64,000 nucleotides of DNA from an uncultured Oscillospiraceae bacterium (GTDB taxonomy: Bacteria; Bacillota; Clostridia; Oscillospirales; Oscillospiraceae): contig CAAGBT010000088.1 of assembly GCA_900768135.1 (NCBI GenBank), forward strand, positions 72,669-136,668. Direction: 5' to 3'. The position numbers were made by a program, and so were the translations under genes. Below the pieces are notes generated by a model, which ran no database searches, was not told the DNA's origin, and saw only the letters and a program-made list of their open reading frames with translations. Shown here piece by piece: positions 25,664 through 33,649 of this stretch (position 1 is its first letter; each line of letters begins with the position of its first letter).

Positions 25664-26497
25664 TTATGTTTCCGCTTCCTCCTTCGGCCGGATCCTGCCG
25701 CCGAGATAGGCGATCGCCGCGCCGAGAACGGCGCAGCCGATGCTCCACGCAAGCTCCGCGCCCGAAGCAAAGCGCAGCGGCACGATGATGAGCGTGGAGG
25801 CCAGCACGATGCCGATCACCGCGTGATAGGCGAGGGAATAGTGCCGGTCGAACAGGCAGCTGACCAGCCGCGCGAACAGCAGCACCACGCCCGCCATGCC
25901 CAGCGCCCATGGGATCAGCACCGCGGGATCAAGGTGCGCGATGCCGTCCACCATCGGCGTGAGCAGGCCCACCGCCATCAGGATGGATGAGGACGTCATG
26001 CCCGGGATAATGAAGCTCATGCCCCACAGCGCGCCGCAGAAGAGAAAGCCGCCGAAATTTGCGGGCATCTCGGCAAACGACTCAAGCTGCACGCCCAGCA
26101 GCAGCGCGAACAGGAGCGCAAAGCTCACAAGCATGGAAAGGTACGAGCCTCTGCTGCGCCCCTGCGCCCCCGCCTCGCGCCAGAGGTCGGGCAGCGTGCC
26201 GAGGATCAGGCCGATAAACAGGCAGGTCGCCACCGTTTCCGACTGCTGGAACAGCGCAAGGATCGCGCCGCCGCCGCCGAGAAAGCCGATCAGCCAGCCC
26301 GCGCCCACCGCCAGCAGCATCCGCCGGTAGCGCGCCAGCGCGCGCCGGGGGTGCGTCAGCAGCTCCATGGCGGGGCGGTAGATGCCGAATATGACCGCCA
26401 GCACGCCGCCGGAGACGCCCGGCAGGATCGCACCCGCGCCGATGATGACGCCCTGTACCACGCGCAGCGCGGCGTTTTTGATGCGGGATTCTTTCAT
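25664..26497 (-). CDS. popT: DUF368 undecaprenyl-phosphate translocase PopT
   Basis: A 277-residue polytopic protein of the DUF368 family. Family members PopT and the DedA-family UptA were shown to help return undecaprenyl phosphate across the membrane for wall synthesis. Visible family blocks are VIIGAGAILPGVSGGVLAVIFGIY at the N-terminus and GMSFIIPGMTSSSILMAVGL in the middle, an inverted repeat-like pair of PG(V/M)(S/T)-type re-entrant motifs. About eight or nine hydrophobic segments are present. It is the last gene of the leftward run with the 2-hydroxyacid dehydrogenase (20 bp upstream) and the FAD enzyme. Confidence 0.9.
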   Translation of the reverse strand: MKESRIKNAALRVVQGVIIGAGAILPGVSGGVLAVIFGIYRPAMELLTHPRRALARYRRMLLAVGAGWLIGFLGGGGAILALFQQSETVATCLFIGLILGTLPDLWREAGAQGRSRGSYLSMLVSFALLFALLLGVQLESFAEMPANFGGFLFCGALWGMSFIIPGMTSSSILMAVGLLTPMVDGIAHLDPAVLIPWALGMAGVVLLFARLVSCLFDRHYSLAYHAVIGIVLASTLIIVPLRFASGAELAWSIGCAVLGAAIAYLGGRIRPKEEAET

Positions 26498-26517
26498 GAA
26501 AGCGCCTTTCTCTTTTT

Positions 26518-27486
26518 TCAGTAGCCCTTCCGGCGATCCACCAGGTGGTGCAGCGGCCGGCCCGCGGCGTAGTTCTCCAGATTTTCGCAGAACAGGGCGA
26601 TATTGCGTTCGCAGGTGTAGCCCAGCGTCATATTGCCCGCAACGTGCGGCGTGAGCAGCAGATTCTTCGCCTTTCTGAGCGGATGGCCGGCGGGCAGCGG
26701 CTCGGGTACGACAACGTCGAGCGCTGCGCCGGCAAGATGCTCAGAATCCAGCGCCGCGATGAGCGCGTCCTGGTCGATCGCCGTGCCGCGCCCCACGTTG
26801 ACGACATAAGCGCCCTCCGGCAGCAGCGCCATGCGCGCGGCGTTCAGGATATTCACCGTATCCGGCGTGGAGGGGAGCGACAGGAAAAGCAGATCCGTTT
26901 CCGGCAGGACCGCGTCCAGCTCCGAAACGGTGCGGATCTCATCGAAACCCGCGTTCGCGCGGCCGCTGCGGTTCAGCCCCACAAGCTTCGCGGGATGGAA
27001 CGCGCGCACGCGGCGGGCAAATTCCGTGCCGATGTCGCCCGTTCCCAGGCAGGTCACGCGCGCGCCGTGGAGCGAGCGGATGCCGCCCGGCAGCACGCGC
27101 CAGCCGCCCTCGCGGATGATCTCGGTATATTCCATCTGGCGGCGCAGCAGCATCAGCGAGACCATGACGGAATGCTCGGCGATGGTCGTGCCGTAAGCGC
27201 CGGAGGCGTTTGTGAGCAGGCAGTCCGGATTTGCATACAGCTCGTCGCGGCAGAAGCGGTCCACGCCCGCCCAGCAGCAGGCGTACCACTTGAGCTTTTT
27301 TGCGCCCGCGACGACGCGCTGCGAGGGGTGGCCGTAAAGGATGGTGCAGTCGTCCACGTTGCCCTCCGCCGCGCGGGAGGAGGGGAAAAAGACGATCTCA
27401 TATCCGCAGCACGCGGCGGTGTCGCGCAGCTGCTTTTCGTAGGCAGAGGTCAGAAAGTCGATGATGACAGCAATTTTTTCACTCAT
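26518..27486 (-). CDS. D-isomer-specific 2-hydroxyacid dehydrogenase
   Basis: A 322-residue NAD(P)-dependent reductase acting on 2-oxoacids or 2-hydroxyacids. The Rossmann motif GTGDIGTEFARRV lies near residue 147, the NVGRGTAIDQDAL signature near 236, and the TPHVAGN active-site His segment near 288. The catalytic Arg is in the LPSTPDT-to-NVGRG region and the usual Glu/His relay appears kept. The family includes phosphoglycerate, lactate and glyoxylate reductases; no particular substrate is indicated. The start overlaps the upstream FAD-enzyme gene by 8 bp, so translation is probably coupled. Confidence 0.88.
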   Translation of the reverse strand: MSEKIAVIIDFLTSAYEKQLRDTAACCGYEIVFFPSSRAAEGNVDDCTILYGHPSQRVVAGAKKLKWYACCWAGVDRFCRDELYANPDCLLTNASGAYGTTIAEHSVMVSLMLLRRQMEYTEIIREGGWRVLPGGIRSLHGARVTCLGTGDIGTEFARRVRAFHPAKLVGLNRSGRANAGFDEIRTVSELDAVLPETDLLFLSLPSTPDTVNILNAARMALLPEGAYVVNVGRGTAIDQDALIAALDSEHLAGAALDVVVPEPLPAGHPLRKAKNLLLTPHVAGNMTLGYTCERNIALFCENLENYAAGRPLHHLVDRRKGY

Positions 27487-29074
27487 GCCGCAATTCCTCC
27501 AGAATGATCTCGGCGCAGCGCAGGCCGTCCGCCGCGGCGCTCATAATGCCGCCGGCATAGCCCGCGCCCTCGCCGCAGGGATAAAGCCCGCGCAGCGCGG
27601 ACTGATATGTTTGCGCATCGCGCAGGATGCGCACGGGGGACGATGAGCGCGTCTCCACCGCCGTCAGCACGGCGTCGGGATCGTCGAAGCCGCGCAGCTT
27701 TTCCCCCAGCATGGGGATCCCCTCCTCCAGCGCCGCGCATACGAAGGGCGGCAGGCACTCGTGCAGGTCGCACCAGCGCACGGCCGGGCGGTAGGTCGGC
27801 GCGACCGCTCCCGCGCCGGACGACGGGCGGCGGGCAAGAAAATCCTCCACGCGCTGCGCCGGGGCGGCGTAGCCCCCGCCGCCAAGGCGGAAGGCCGCGT
27901 CCTCCAGCGCGCGCTGGAACGCAACGCCCGCAAGAACGTCTTCGGACGGAAAGTCCTCCGGCGTGACGGAAACGAGCAGCCCGCCGTTGATGTTTTCCCC
28001 GTCGCGGGCAAATTCGCTCATGCCGTTGGTCACAACGCGGTCCCTTTCCGAGGCGGCGGCGACGACCTCGCCGCCGGGGCAGACGCAGAACGAGAACACG
28101 CCGCGCCCGCCCGCCGTGTGGCAGGAGAGCTTGTAGGACGTGGGCGGCAGGCCGCGCTGCCCCGCCGCCTCCTTATACTGCGCCAGATCCATGGCACGCT
28201 GGGAATGCTCGATGCGCACGCCCACGGCAAAGGGCTTGGGCGCCATCGGCACGCCGCGCGCACGAAGCAGCTCGAAGGTGTCGCGCGCGCTGTGGCCGGG
28301 CGCAAGCACAACGTGCCGCGCGGGCAGCGTGTACGTCCCCTCCGGGGACGCAACGCGCAGCGCGCTGACACTGCCGTTTTCCGTTTCGATATCCACAACC
28401 CTGTGGGAAAAGCGGACGCCGCCGCCCAGAGCAAGGATCTCGCGGCGCAGGCTTTGCAGGACCACATATAATCGATCGGTGCCGACGTGGGGTTTGGCAT
28501 CGACTAAAATATCCCCGCTCGCGCCGAAGCGCACAAACTCCTCTAAAATAAAGCCGTGGCGCACATCCTTTGTGCCGGTGTTGAGCTTTCCATCGGAAAA
28601 CGCGCCCGCGCCGCCCTCGCCGAACTGCACGTTCGACGTAAGATCCAGCGCGCCCGTGCGCCAGAAGCGCTCAACGTCCTCCTTCCGCTGCTCGACCGCG
28701 CGGCCGCGCTCAAGCAGAATGGGCCTTGCGCCGCAGCGGGCCAGCAGCAGCGCGCAGAACAGGCCCGCCGGTCCCGCGCCGACCACCACGGGCGCCGTCT
28801 CCGGCGCGCGCACCGGCGCAGGGGACGCATAGCGCTCCGGCGCATAGCGCGACACCGCCTTATGCCCGCACCGCCGCAGCACGCCTTCCTCGTCCCTCAC
28901 CTCCGCCGCAGCGGAGCAGACGAGCCGCACGCCCTCGCGCGCATCGATGGAGCGGCGCAGCAGGCGGACGGAGAGCAGCTCGCTCCCGCGTATGCGCAGC
29001 GCCCGCGCGCAGGCCGCGCGCAGCGCCGCCTCGTCCGCGCCGGGCGGCAGCTTCAGCCCGTCGATCCGCAGCAT
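27479..29074 (-). CDS. FAD-dependent oxidoreductase of the COG2509 type
   Basis: A 531-residue flavoprotein. A small N-terminal domain (about residues 1-90, a ferredoxin-like fold in relatives) precedes the dinucleotide-binding motif VVGAGPAG at 97-104 and a second FAD block with GVRIEHSQRAMD near 280. A C-terminal GxGAGYAGGI block (CGEGAGYAGGIMSAAADG) closes the fold. This is the uncharacterised COG2509/YP-type dehydrogenase family common in Clostridia; the substrate is unknown. It heads an operon with the 2-hydroxyacid dehydrogenase (8-bp overlap) and popT, and has a good upstream promoter at 29112-29140. Confidence 0.88.
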   Translation of the reverse strand: MLRIDGLKLPPGADEAALRAACARALRIRGSELLSVRLLRRSIDAREGVRLVCSAAAEVRDEEGVLRRCGHKAVSRYAPERYASPAPVRAPETAPVVVGAGPAGLFCALLLARCGARPILLERGRAVEQRKEDVERFWRTGALDLTSNVQFGEGGAGAFSDGKLNTGTKDVRHGFILEEFVRFGASGDILVDAKPHVGTDRLYVVLQSLRREILALGGGVRFSHRVVDIETENGSVSALRVASPEGTYTLPARHVVLAPGHSARDTFELLRARGVPMAPKPFAVGVRIEHSQRAMDLAQYKEAAGQRGLPPTSYKLSCHTAGGRGVFSFCVCPGGEVVAAASERDRVVTNGMSEFARDGENINGGLLVSVTPEDFPSEDVLAGVAFQRALEDAAFRLGGGGYAAPAQRVEDFLARRPSSGAGAVAPTYRPAVRWCDLHECLPPFVCAALEEGIPMLGEKLRGFDDPDAVLTAVETRSSSPVRILRDAQTYQSALRGLYPCGEGAGYAGGIMSAAADGLRCAEIILEELRHE

Positions 29075-29111
29075 TTCGCCGCCTCCCTTCCGTTTTTATC
29101 CGTTGCCCCTC

Positions 29112-29140
29112 ATTGTAGTATGCCGCCGCGCAAAGCGCAA
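29112..29140 (-). promoter_or_regulatory. SigA-type promoter of the FAD-enzyme operon
   Basis: TTGCGC (29140-29135), 17-nt spacer, TACAAT (29117-29112), about 37 bp before the ATG. Confidence 0.7.
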
Positions 29141-29196
29141 GGAAAAATCGGGCATCTTAGGAAAATCTTGAGAATTCTGCCCCGTAATTTATGAAA

Positions 29197-29224
29197 TTGC
29201 CAAATACCGTTCAAGAATTATACA
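29197..29224 (+). promoter_or_regulatory. Weak candidate promoter of htrA
   Basis: TTGCCA at 29197-29202, 16-nt spacer, TATACA at 29219-29224. The region is AT-rich; other -10-like elements such as TATGAT at 29236-29241 are nearby, so the choice is uncertain. Confidence 0.4.
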
Positions 29225-29296
29225 TAAATATGCCCTATGATGACATCATTGAAAGCAGACGAGCCGCTGCGGCGGCCGTTCAAGGAGGCCATAAAG

Positions 29297-30682
29297 ATGT
29301 ACGAAGACGAAAACAACCTGTACCACTACAGCTACCGCAAGGGCGACGAGCCGAACCCCAACGCCCCCATCGACACGAAGAACTATGCCGAGGATCCGTG
29401 GGACAGAAGCCCGGGCGGAAAGTCCCCGAAGAAAAAGGGCGGCGCGGCGGCGAAGCTCATTGCGCTGGCGCTGGTATGCGCGCTGCTGGGCGGCTTTGTC
29501 GGCGCGGGGCTGAGCGGCGCGCTTGCCGCCGGGCGCGTCAACCATACGAGCGTGCAGGTCAGCAACCGTGAAGTCGCCGAGGTGCAGACGCTCAAGGTGG
29601 ACGGCAAAACGCAGATGACCATGCCGGAGGTCTACTCCGCCAATGTCAACAGCGTTGTTTCCATCAACGTTTCCTCTACGACCAACTACTTCGGCCAGCG
29701 CGTGGAGACCGCCGCAAGCGGCACGGGCTTTTTCATCACGCAGGACGGCTACATCCTCACGAACTACCACGTTGTCAAGGGTGCAAGCACCGTCAAGGTC
29801 ACGCTCTACAGCGGCGAGACCTATGACGCAAGCGTCATCGGCGGCGACGAGGACTATGATATCGCCGTCATCAAGATCGATGTGACCGGCGCGTCCGCCG
29901 TGGTGCTGGGCGATTCCGGCGCGCTCGCCATCGGCGAATCCGTTGCCGCCATCGGCAACCCGCTCGGCGAGCTGACGTTCTCGATGACCTCCGGCGTCGT
30001 TTCCTGCGTCAACCGCGCCGTGAACATCGACGGTACGCCCTTCAACATGATCCAGATCGACTGCTCCATCAACCCCGGCAACTCCGGCGGCCCGCTGTTC
30101 AACAGCTACGGCGAGGTGGTGGGCATTGTGTCCGCCAAGTATTCGAGCTACTCCAACACCACCGTGGAGGGCATCGGCTTCGCCATCCCCATCAACGATG
30201 TTATCGCCATGGTCGAGGACATCATGACCGACGGCTTTGTGACCGACAAGCCCTACATCGGCATCACCCCGCAGGCAATGACCGCGCAGATGGCGCAGCA
30301 GTACCGCTACAGCGTGAGCGAGGGCGTGTTCGTCTGCTCCGTTGATCCGGGCAGCGCCGCCGATAAGGCCGGTCTCCAGATGGGCGACGTCATTACAAAG
30401 CTGGGCGACACGAGCATCAGCGATGTGAACGACCTGAACGCCGCCAAGAAAGCCTACCGCGCGGGCGACACCGTGACGCTGACGGTCTACCGCGCGGGCC
30501 AGACGCTTGCCGTCGAGCTGACGTTCGACGCCGTGCCGCAGACCTCGCAGACGCAGGACGACAGTTCTACAGGCGACAGCTACAACGGCGGCGATTACTA
30601 TTACGGCGGCGATGATAACGGCAGCGGCGGCTACTACAGCCCCTGGGATTTCTTCAACAGCTTCTTCGGCTACGGCAACTGA
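29297..30682 (+). CDS. htrA: Membrane-anchored HtrA/DegP-type serine protease with one PDZ domain
   Basis: A 461-residue envelope quality-control protease. A cytoplasmic tail of about 55 residues precedes one transmembrane helix (about 56-76). The trypsin-like domain has the catalytic triad His158 (NYHVV), Asp188 (DYDIAV) and Ser263 (GNSGG). A single PDZ domain follows (about 320-410). The tail is rich in Gly, Tyr and Asp. The frame is open 60 bp upstream, but the ATG at 29297 has AAGGAGG at 8-bp spacing. A strong terminator follows. Relatives in Bacillus are induced by secretion stress; no such regulator is visible here. Confidence 0.94.
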   Translation: MYEDENNLYHYSYRKGDEPNPNAPIDTKNYAEDPWDRSPGGKSPKKKGGAAAKLIALALVCALLGGFVGAGLSGALAAGRVNHTSVQVSNREVAEVQTLKVDGKTQMTMPEVYSANVNSVVSINVSSTTNYFGQRVETAASGTGFFITQDGYILTNYHVVKGASTVKVTLYSGETYDASVIGGDEDYDIAVIKIDVTGASAVVLGDSGALAIGESVAAIGNPLGELTFSMTSGVVSCVNRAVNIDGTPFNMIQIDCSINPGNSGGPLFNSYGEVVGIVSAKYSSYSNTTVEGIGFAIPINDVIAMVEDIMTDGFVTDKPYIGITPQAMTAQMAQQYRYSVSEGVFVCSVDPGSAADKAGLQMGDVITKLGDTSISDVNDLNAAKKAYRAGDTVTLTVYRAGQTLAVELTFDAVPQTSQTQDDSSTGDSYNGGDYYYGGDDNGSGGYYSPWDFFNSFFGYGN

Positions 30683-30691
30683 AACCGGCGC

Positions 30692-30725
30692 AAACGGGCG
30701 GCCTCCCCTGGGAGGCCGCCCGTTT
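30692..30725. terminator. Intrinsic terminator of htrA
   Basis: A 16-bp perfect stem AAACGGGCGGCCTCCC / GGGAGGCCGCCCGTTT; the end is only moderately T-rich. It also lies just past the convergent sigma-operon end. Confidence 0.82.
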
Positions 30726-30742
30726 CTCATGCCGTTTTCCGT

Positions 30743-30985
30743 TCACGCACCCATGCGGCGCGCGGCCCCGGCCGGCTCAGGCATGACGGGGCGCGTATCG
30801 ACGCCGAGGATCTCGCCGCTGTATGCGTCGGCGTAACAGTCGTAGGCGGTAAAGTCTGTGCAGAAGCGCAGCTCGTAAAGCCCGTCTGCGCGTACGATGG
30901 AGAGGCCGTACAGCTCCTGCCCGTCAAGCCTCAGCTCGTTCATCACCGCGTTCATGGCGGCCATACTGCTGATAAAGTTCTTCAT
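30743..30985 (-). CDS. Hypothetical 80-residue protein at the end of the sigma-factor operon
   Basis: Starts MKNFISSMAAMNAVMNEL, with an alternating hydrophobic pattern and the segment GLYELRFCTDFTAYDCYADAY followed by SGEILGVDTRPV. The YSGEILGVD part resembles the PepSY-like repeat pattern of the preceding protein, which also handles a small envelope domain, but I cannot assign a family. AAGGAGCAGAGC precedes the ATG, and it begins 18 bp after the anti-sigma gene ends. No signal peptide is evident. The pairing with a sigma factor operon is the main clue to its role. Confidence 0.62.
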   Translation of the reverse strand: MKNFISSMAAMNAVMNELRLDGQELYGLSIVRADGLYELRFCTDFTAYDCYADAYSGEILGVDTRPVMPEPAGAARRMGA

Positions 30986-31003
30986 GCTCTGCTCCTTCCC
31001 TTC

Positions 31004-31549
31004 TTAAAACCCGTGGTAGTCCACGTCTGTGAGGACCGTATAGCCCGACCTGGCGTTGACCTCGACCTCATATTCCTTTTCGCCGTCGCGCAGCTCCACC
31101 TCGTAGATGCGCACGCTCCGCGTCAGCCCATCGCTCATGTCCAGTTTGCGGTCCACATCATGTACCACAAAGCCGCCAGCGTCCCTGCCGGTGTACGCGG
31201 CGATATAGCGGATCGCCAGCTCCACCGACTCGTCGCGCGAGTAGACGGCGCTCTTTTTTGCCGCCGATCCCGCCGTGCCGAAGATGATTCCCAGCGTTGC
31301 GCCGGCGATCACGCCCAGCGACACGATCACGATCACGATGACGCGGAGCGTCGTTTTCAGGTTGAACGCCCGCCGCGCGCGGCGCACGGTGTCCTCATCC
31401 GCCGGCGCGAGCACGGGGCGCTGCGGCGCCCTGTCGTCCAGCAGCGCGCTGACCTTCTGCGCGTTTACGATTTCGCGGCCGACGAAGGCGGCCTCCTCGT
31501 CCGTTGCCGTGCCGTCCTGCACCTTTTTGTAAGCCTCTTCAAAATTCAT
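31004..31549 (-). CDS. Putative membrane anti-sigma factor with PepSY-like C-terminus
   Basis: 181 residues. A cytoplasmic N-terminal part (about 1-70) starts MNFEEAYKKVQDGTATDEEA, one transmembrane helix follows (about 75-100), then an outside domain ending in a PepSY-like segment with YEVELRDGEKEYEVEVNARSG. ATG 31549 overlaps the sigma stop in ATGA, and GGAGG is 9 bp upstream. The frame is open much farther upstream only as a shadow of the sigma gene. Its position and topology fit an anti-sigma factor; no zinc-finger HCxxC motif is visible, so the mechanism is inferred. Confidence 0.72.
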   Translation of the reverse strand: MNFEEAYKKVQDGTATDEEAAFVGREIVNAQKVSALLDDRAPQRPVLAPADEDTVRRARRAFNLKTTLRVIVIVIVSLGVIAGATLGIIFGTAGSAAKKSAVYSRDESVELAIRYIAAYTGRDAGGFVVHDVDRKLDMSDGLTRSVRIYEVELRDGEKEYEVEVNARSGYTVLTDVDYHGF

Positions 31550-32031
31550 CTCATGTCCTCCAGACTTTTTTTCAGCGCCTCGCGCGCGCGGCAAAGCGTT
31601 ACCTTCGTGTTCGTCTCGCTCTTTCCGGTCACCTGCGCCACCTCGCGCACCGAAAGGCCGGAAAAGTAGAACAGCGTCACCGCTTCCTTCTGCGCCTCGT
31701 TCAGCCGGCCGATCGCGCGGTACAGCGCGCGGTATTCCTCCTGCCGGATAATCTTTTCCAGCATCTGCTCGTCCCCGGCGGCAAACTCGCCGCTCAGCGT
31801 GCCGCCTTCGCGGTTTATTTTGCGCAGCTGCGAAAAGTACTCGTTGCGGCACACAGCCAGAAGCCACGGGCGGAAATCGCGGATGCTGTCGTCCGCGCTC
31901 TCCAGCGCCCGGAAGAACGCGGCGGACACCACGTCCTCCGCGACCGTCCTGTTCCGGCACAGCGCCATCACATAGAGCAGCGCTTCGCTGTAATACTTTC
32001 GGAACAGCTCGTCGATGATATCCCGCTTCAC
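31546..32031 (-). CDS. RNA polymerase ECF-type sigma factor
   Basis: A 161-residue sigma-70 family protein with regions 2 and 4 only. Region 2 spans about 10-80 with LCRNRTVAEDVVSAAFFRAL and DFRPWLLAVCRN; region 4 spans about 105-155 with LNEAQKEAVTLFYFSGLSVREVAQVTGKSETNTKVTL. The start is GTG at 32031, with GGAGG about 12 bp upstream; there is no good ATG. It heads a three-gene unit with the anti-sigma-like protein (ATGA overlap) and an 80-residue protein. A matching ECF promoter lies 60 bp upstream, so it probably autoregulates. Confidence 0.9.
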   Translation of the reverse strand: MKRDIIDELFRKYYSEALLYVMALCRNRTVAEDVVSAAFFRALESADDSIRDFRPWLLAVCRNEYFSQLRKINREGGTLSGEFAAGDEQMLEKIIRQEEYRALYRAIGRLNEAQKEAVTLFYFSGLSVREVAQVTGKSETNTKVTLCRAREALKKSLEDMR

Positions 32032-32069
32032 TTCTCCGCCCCACCTCCTTGCTGCCGGCTTTCATGAAA

Positions 32070-32097
32070 TAGACGCGCGGCGGAAAAAAAGGTTACA
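32070..32097 (-). promoter_or_regulatory. Candidate ECF-type promoter of the sigma operon
   Basis: TGTAACC at 32097-32091 and CGTCTA at 32075-32070 with a 15-nt spacer containing a T-run. This is the ECF pattern of SigW-like promoters (TGaAAC...CGTc). No SigA-type -35/-10 was found in the same gap. Confidence 0.72.
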
Positions 32098-32135
32098 GAA
32101 AACCCGCAATTTCTCAAAAATTTTTTTGCCGCGCA

Positions 32136-32172
32136 AAAGGGCGGTGTTTTCCGCAGGAAAACACCGCCCTTT
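32136..32172 (-). terminator. Intrinsic terminator of mreB-pepD
   Basis: A perfect 17-bp stem with a GCA loop (32136-32152 with 32156-32172) begins 10 bp after the pepD stop. The minus-strand tail is only TTTTG, so it is moderate, but the stem is very stable. Confidence 0.85.
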
Positions 32173-32181
32173 GATCTTCTT

Positions 32182-33633
32182 TTATCTGCTGCGCTTCAGG
32201 ACCTCGCACACCAGCGCGTAAACGCGCGCGGTGGAGGCGACGTTCAGCCGCTCGTTCACGGAATGCACATCGTGCAGCTCCGGCCCCATCGACAGCGCGT
32301 CCAGCCCGGGGATCTTTTCGATGAACAGGCCGCACTCCAGCCCGCCGTGGGTGGCCTCGATCTTCCCCTCGCGGCCGGTGAGATCGCGGTAGGCCTGCTC
32401 CACCCGCGCGCGCAGCGCAGAGTGTCTGTCGTACTGCCAGCCGGGATAGCCGCTGCGCTCGCTCACCGTGCCGCCCGCAAACTCCACGATGGCCCGCACG
32501 CGCTGAACGAGCATCTCCTTCTGCGAGGCGATGGCCGAGCGCACGGAAAACGTGAACTGCGCGCCCGTCTCGTCCATGCGCATCACGCCAAAGTTGAGCG
32601 AGGTCTGCACCAGCCCGGGGAAATCGGCGCTCATCGCCTGCACGCCCTGCGGCAGCGCCAGCAGCGTATGCAGCAGCAGCGCGGTCGATACCTTGCTGAC
32701 GGCGGAGGGGACCTCCGCTTTTTCGCACATGAGGGAGATGCCGCCGTCGGTCACGGCGTATTCGTTTTTCAGCGTTGCATCAAAGCTGCGGATAAACGCC
32801 TCGAACGCGGGCGCGTCCTTCGCATCGACCGCCACAAGCGCGTCGTTTCTCAGGCAGATGACGTTGTCAAACTCACCGCCGCGCAGGTCGTGCACACGCA
32901 GGGAACGGAACCGCTCCATCGCCGAATACAGCGTGCGCGCCATCAGGCAGTTGGCGTTGCCGCGGCCGTCGTTGATGTTCATGCCCGAATGCCCGCCCTT
33001 CAGGCCGGAGATCGTCACGCGGTAGCCGGCCATGCCGGCGGGAAGCGCCTCCTGCGCCATATCGAGCGCGCAGTCGAGCCGCACGCCGCCCGCGCAGGAC
33101 ACGGTGAACACGCCCTCCTCCTCAGAGTCGAGGTTCAAAAGCTCCCTGCCCTTGAGATCGGAGCAGTCGAGCGCGACCGCCCCGTCCATGCCGACCTCCT
33201 CGTCCACGGTGAACACCGCCTCGATGGGAGGATGGGCAAGCGTATCGTCGGAAAGAATGGCAAGGATCATCGCAACGGCAACGCCGTTGTCGCCGCCGAG
33301 CGAGGTCTTGTCCGCCCAGACCCACTCGCCGTCGGTGCGGACGTCCAGCCCGTCGCGTGCCATGTCCTTGGCGCAGTCCTCGGTCTTGGCGCAGACCATG
33401 TCGATATGCCCCTGCAAAATGATGGGCGCGGCGTTTTCGTACCCGCAGGAGCCGTCCTTCCAGATGACAAGGTTGTTCACCTCGTCCTGGCGGTACTTCA
33501 GGCCCAGCTCCTTCGCAAATCCGGCGCACAGGTCGCTGATCCTTTTCGTGTTTCCGCTGCCGTGAGGAACGGAGCAGAGCTGTTCAAAATAATAAAATAC
33601 CTTCTCGGGCTTCAGCCCGGACAATACAGCCAT
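32182..33633 (-). CDS. pepD: Aminoacyl-histidine dipeptidase (M20, PepD type)
   Basis: A 483-residue cytosolic M20 metallopeptidase that hydrolyses unspecific dipeptides including those with histidine. Visible metal-site blocks are GHIDMVCAKTED near 75-86, GDNGVAVAM near 114 and DEEVGMDGA near 145. These match the PepD/carnosinase family, with the lid domain in the middle (KGGHSGMNINDGRGN). The start is 16 bp from the mreB stop, so both are likely in one transcript. A strong terminator follows. Confidence 0.95.
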   Translation of the reverse strand: MAVLSGLKPEKVFYYFEQLCSVPHGSGNTKRISDLCAGFAKELGLKYRQDEVNNLVIWKDGSCGYENAAPIILQGHIDMVCAKTEDCAKDMARDGLDVRTDGEWVWADKTSLGGDNGVAVAMILAILSDDTLAHPPIEAVFTVDEEVGMDGAVALDCSDLKGRELLNLDSEEEGVFTVSCAGGVRLDCALDMAQEALPAGMAGYRVTISGLKGGHSGMNINDGRGNANCLMARTLYSAMERFRSLRVHDLRGGEFDNVICLRNDALVAVDAKDAPAFEAFIRSFDATLKNEYAVTDGGISLMCEKAEVPSAVSKVSTALLLHTLLALPQGVQAMSADFPGLVQTSLNFGVMRMDETGAQFTFSVRSAIASQKEMLVQRVRAIVEFAGGTVSERSGYPGWQYDRHSALRARVEQAYRDLTGREGKIEATHGGLECGLFIEKIPGLDALSMGPELHDVHSVNERLNVASTARVYALVCEVLKRSR

Positions 33634-33649
33634 GATAGCCTCCCGTATG

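Noticed and set aside
30727..30927. A 66-codon minus-strand ORF overlapping the 80-residue gene
   Set aside because: It is in another frame, has no ribosome-binding site and is Arg/Ser/Thr-rich.
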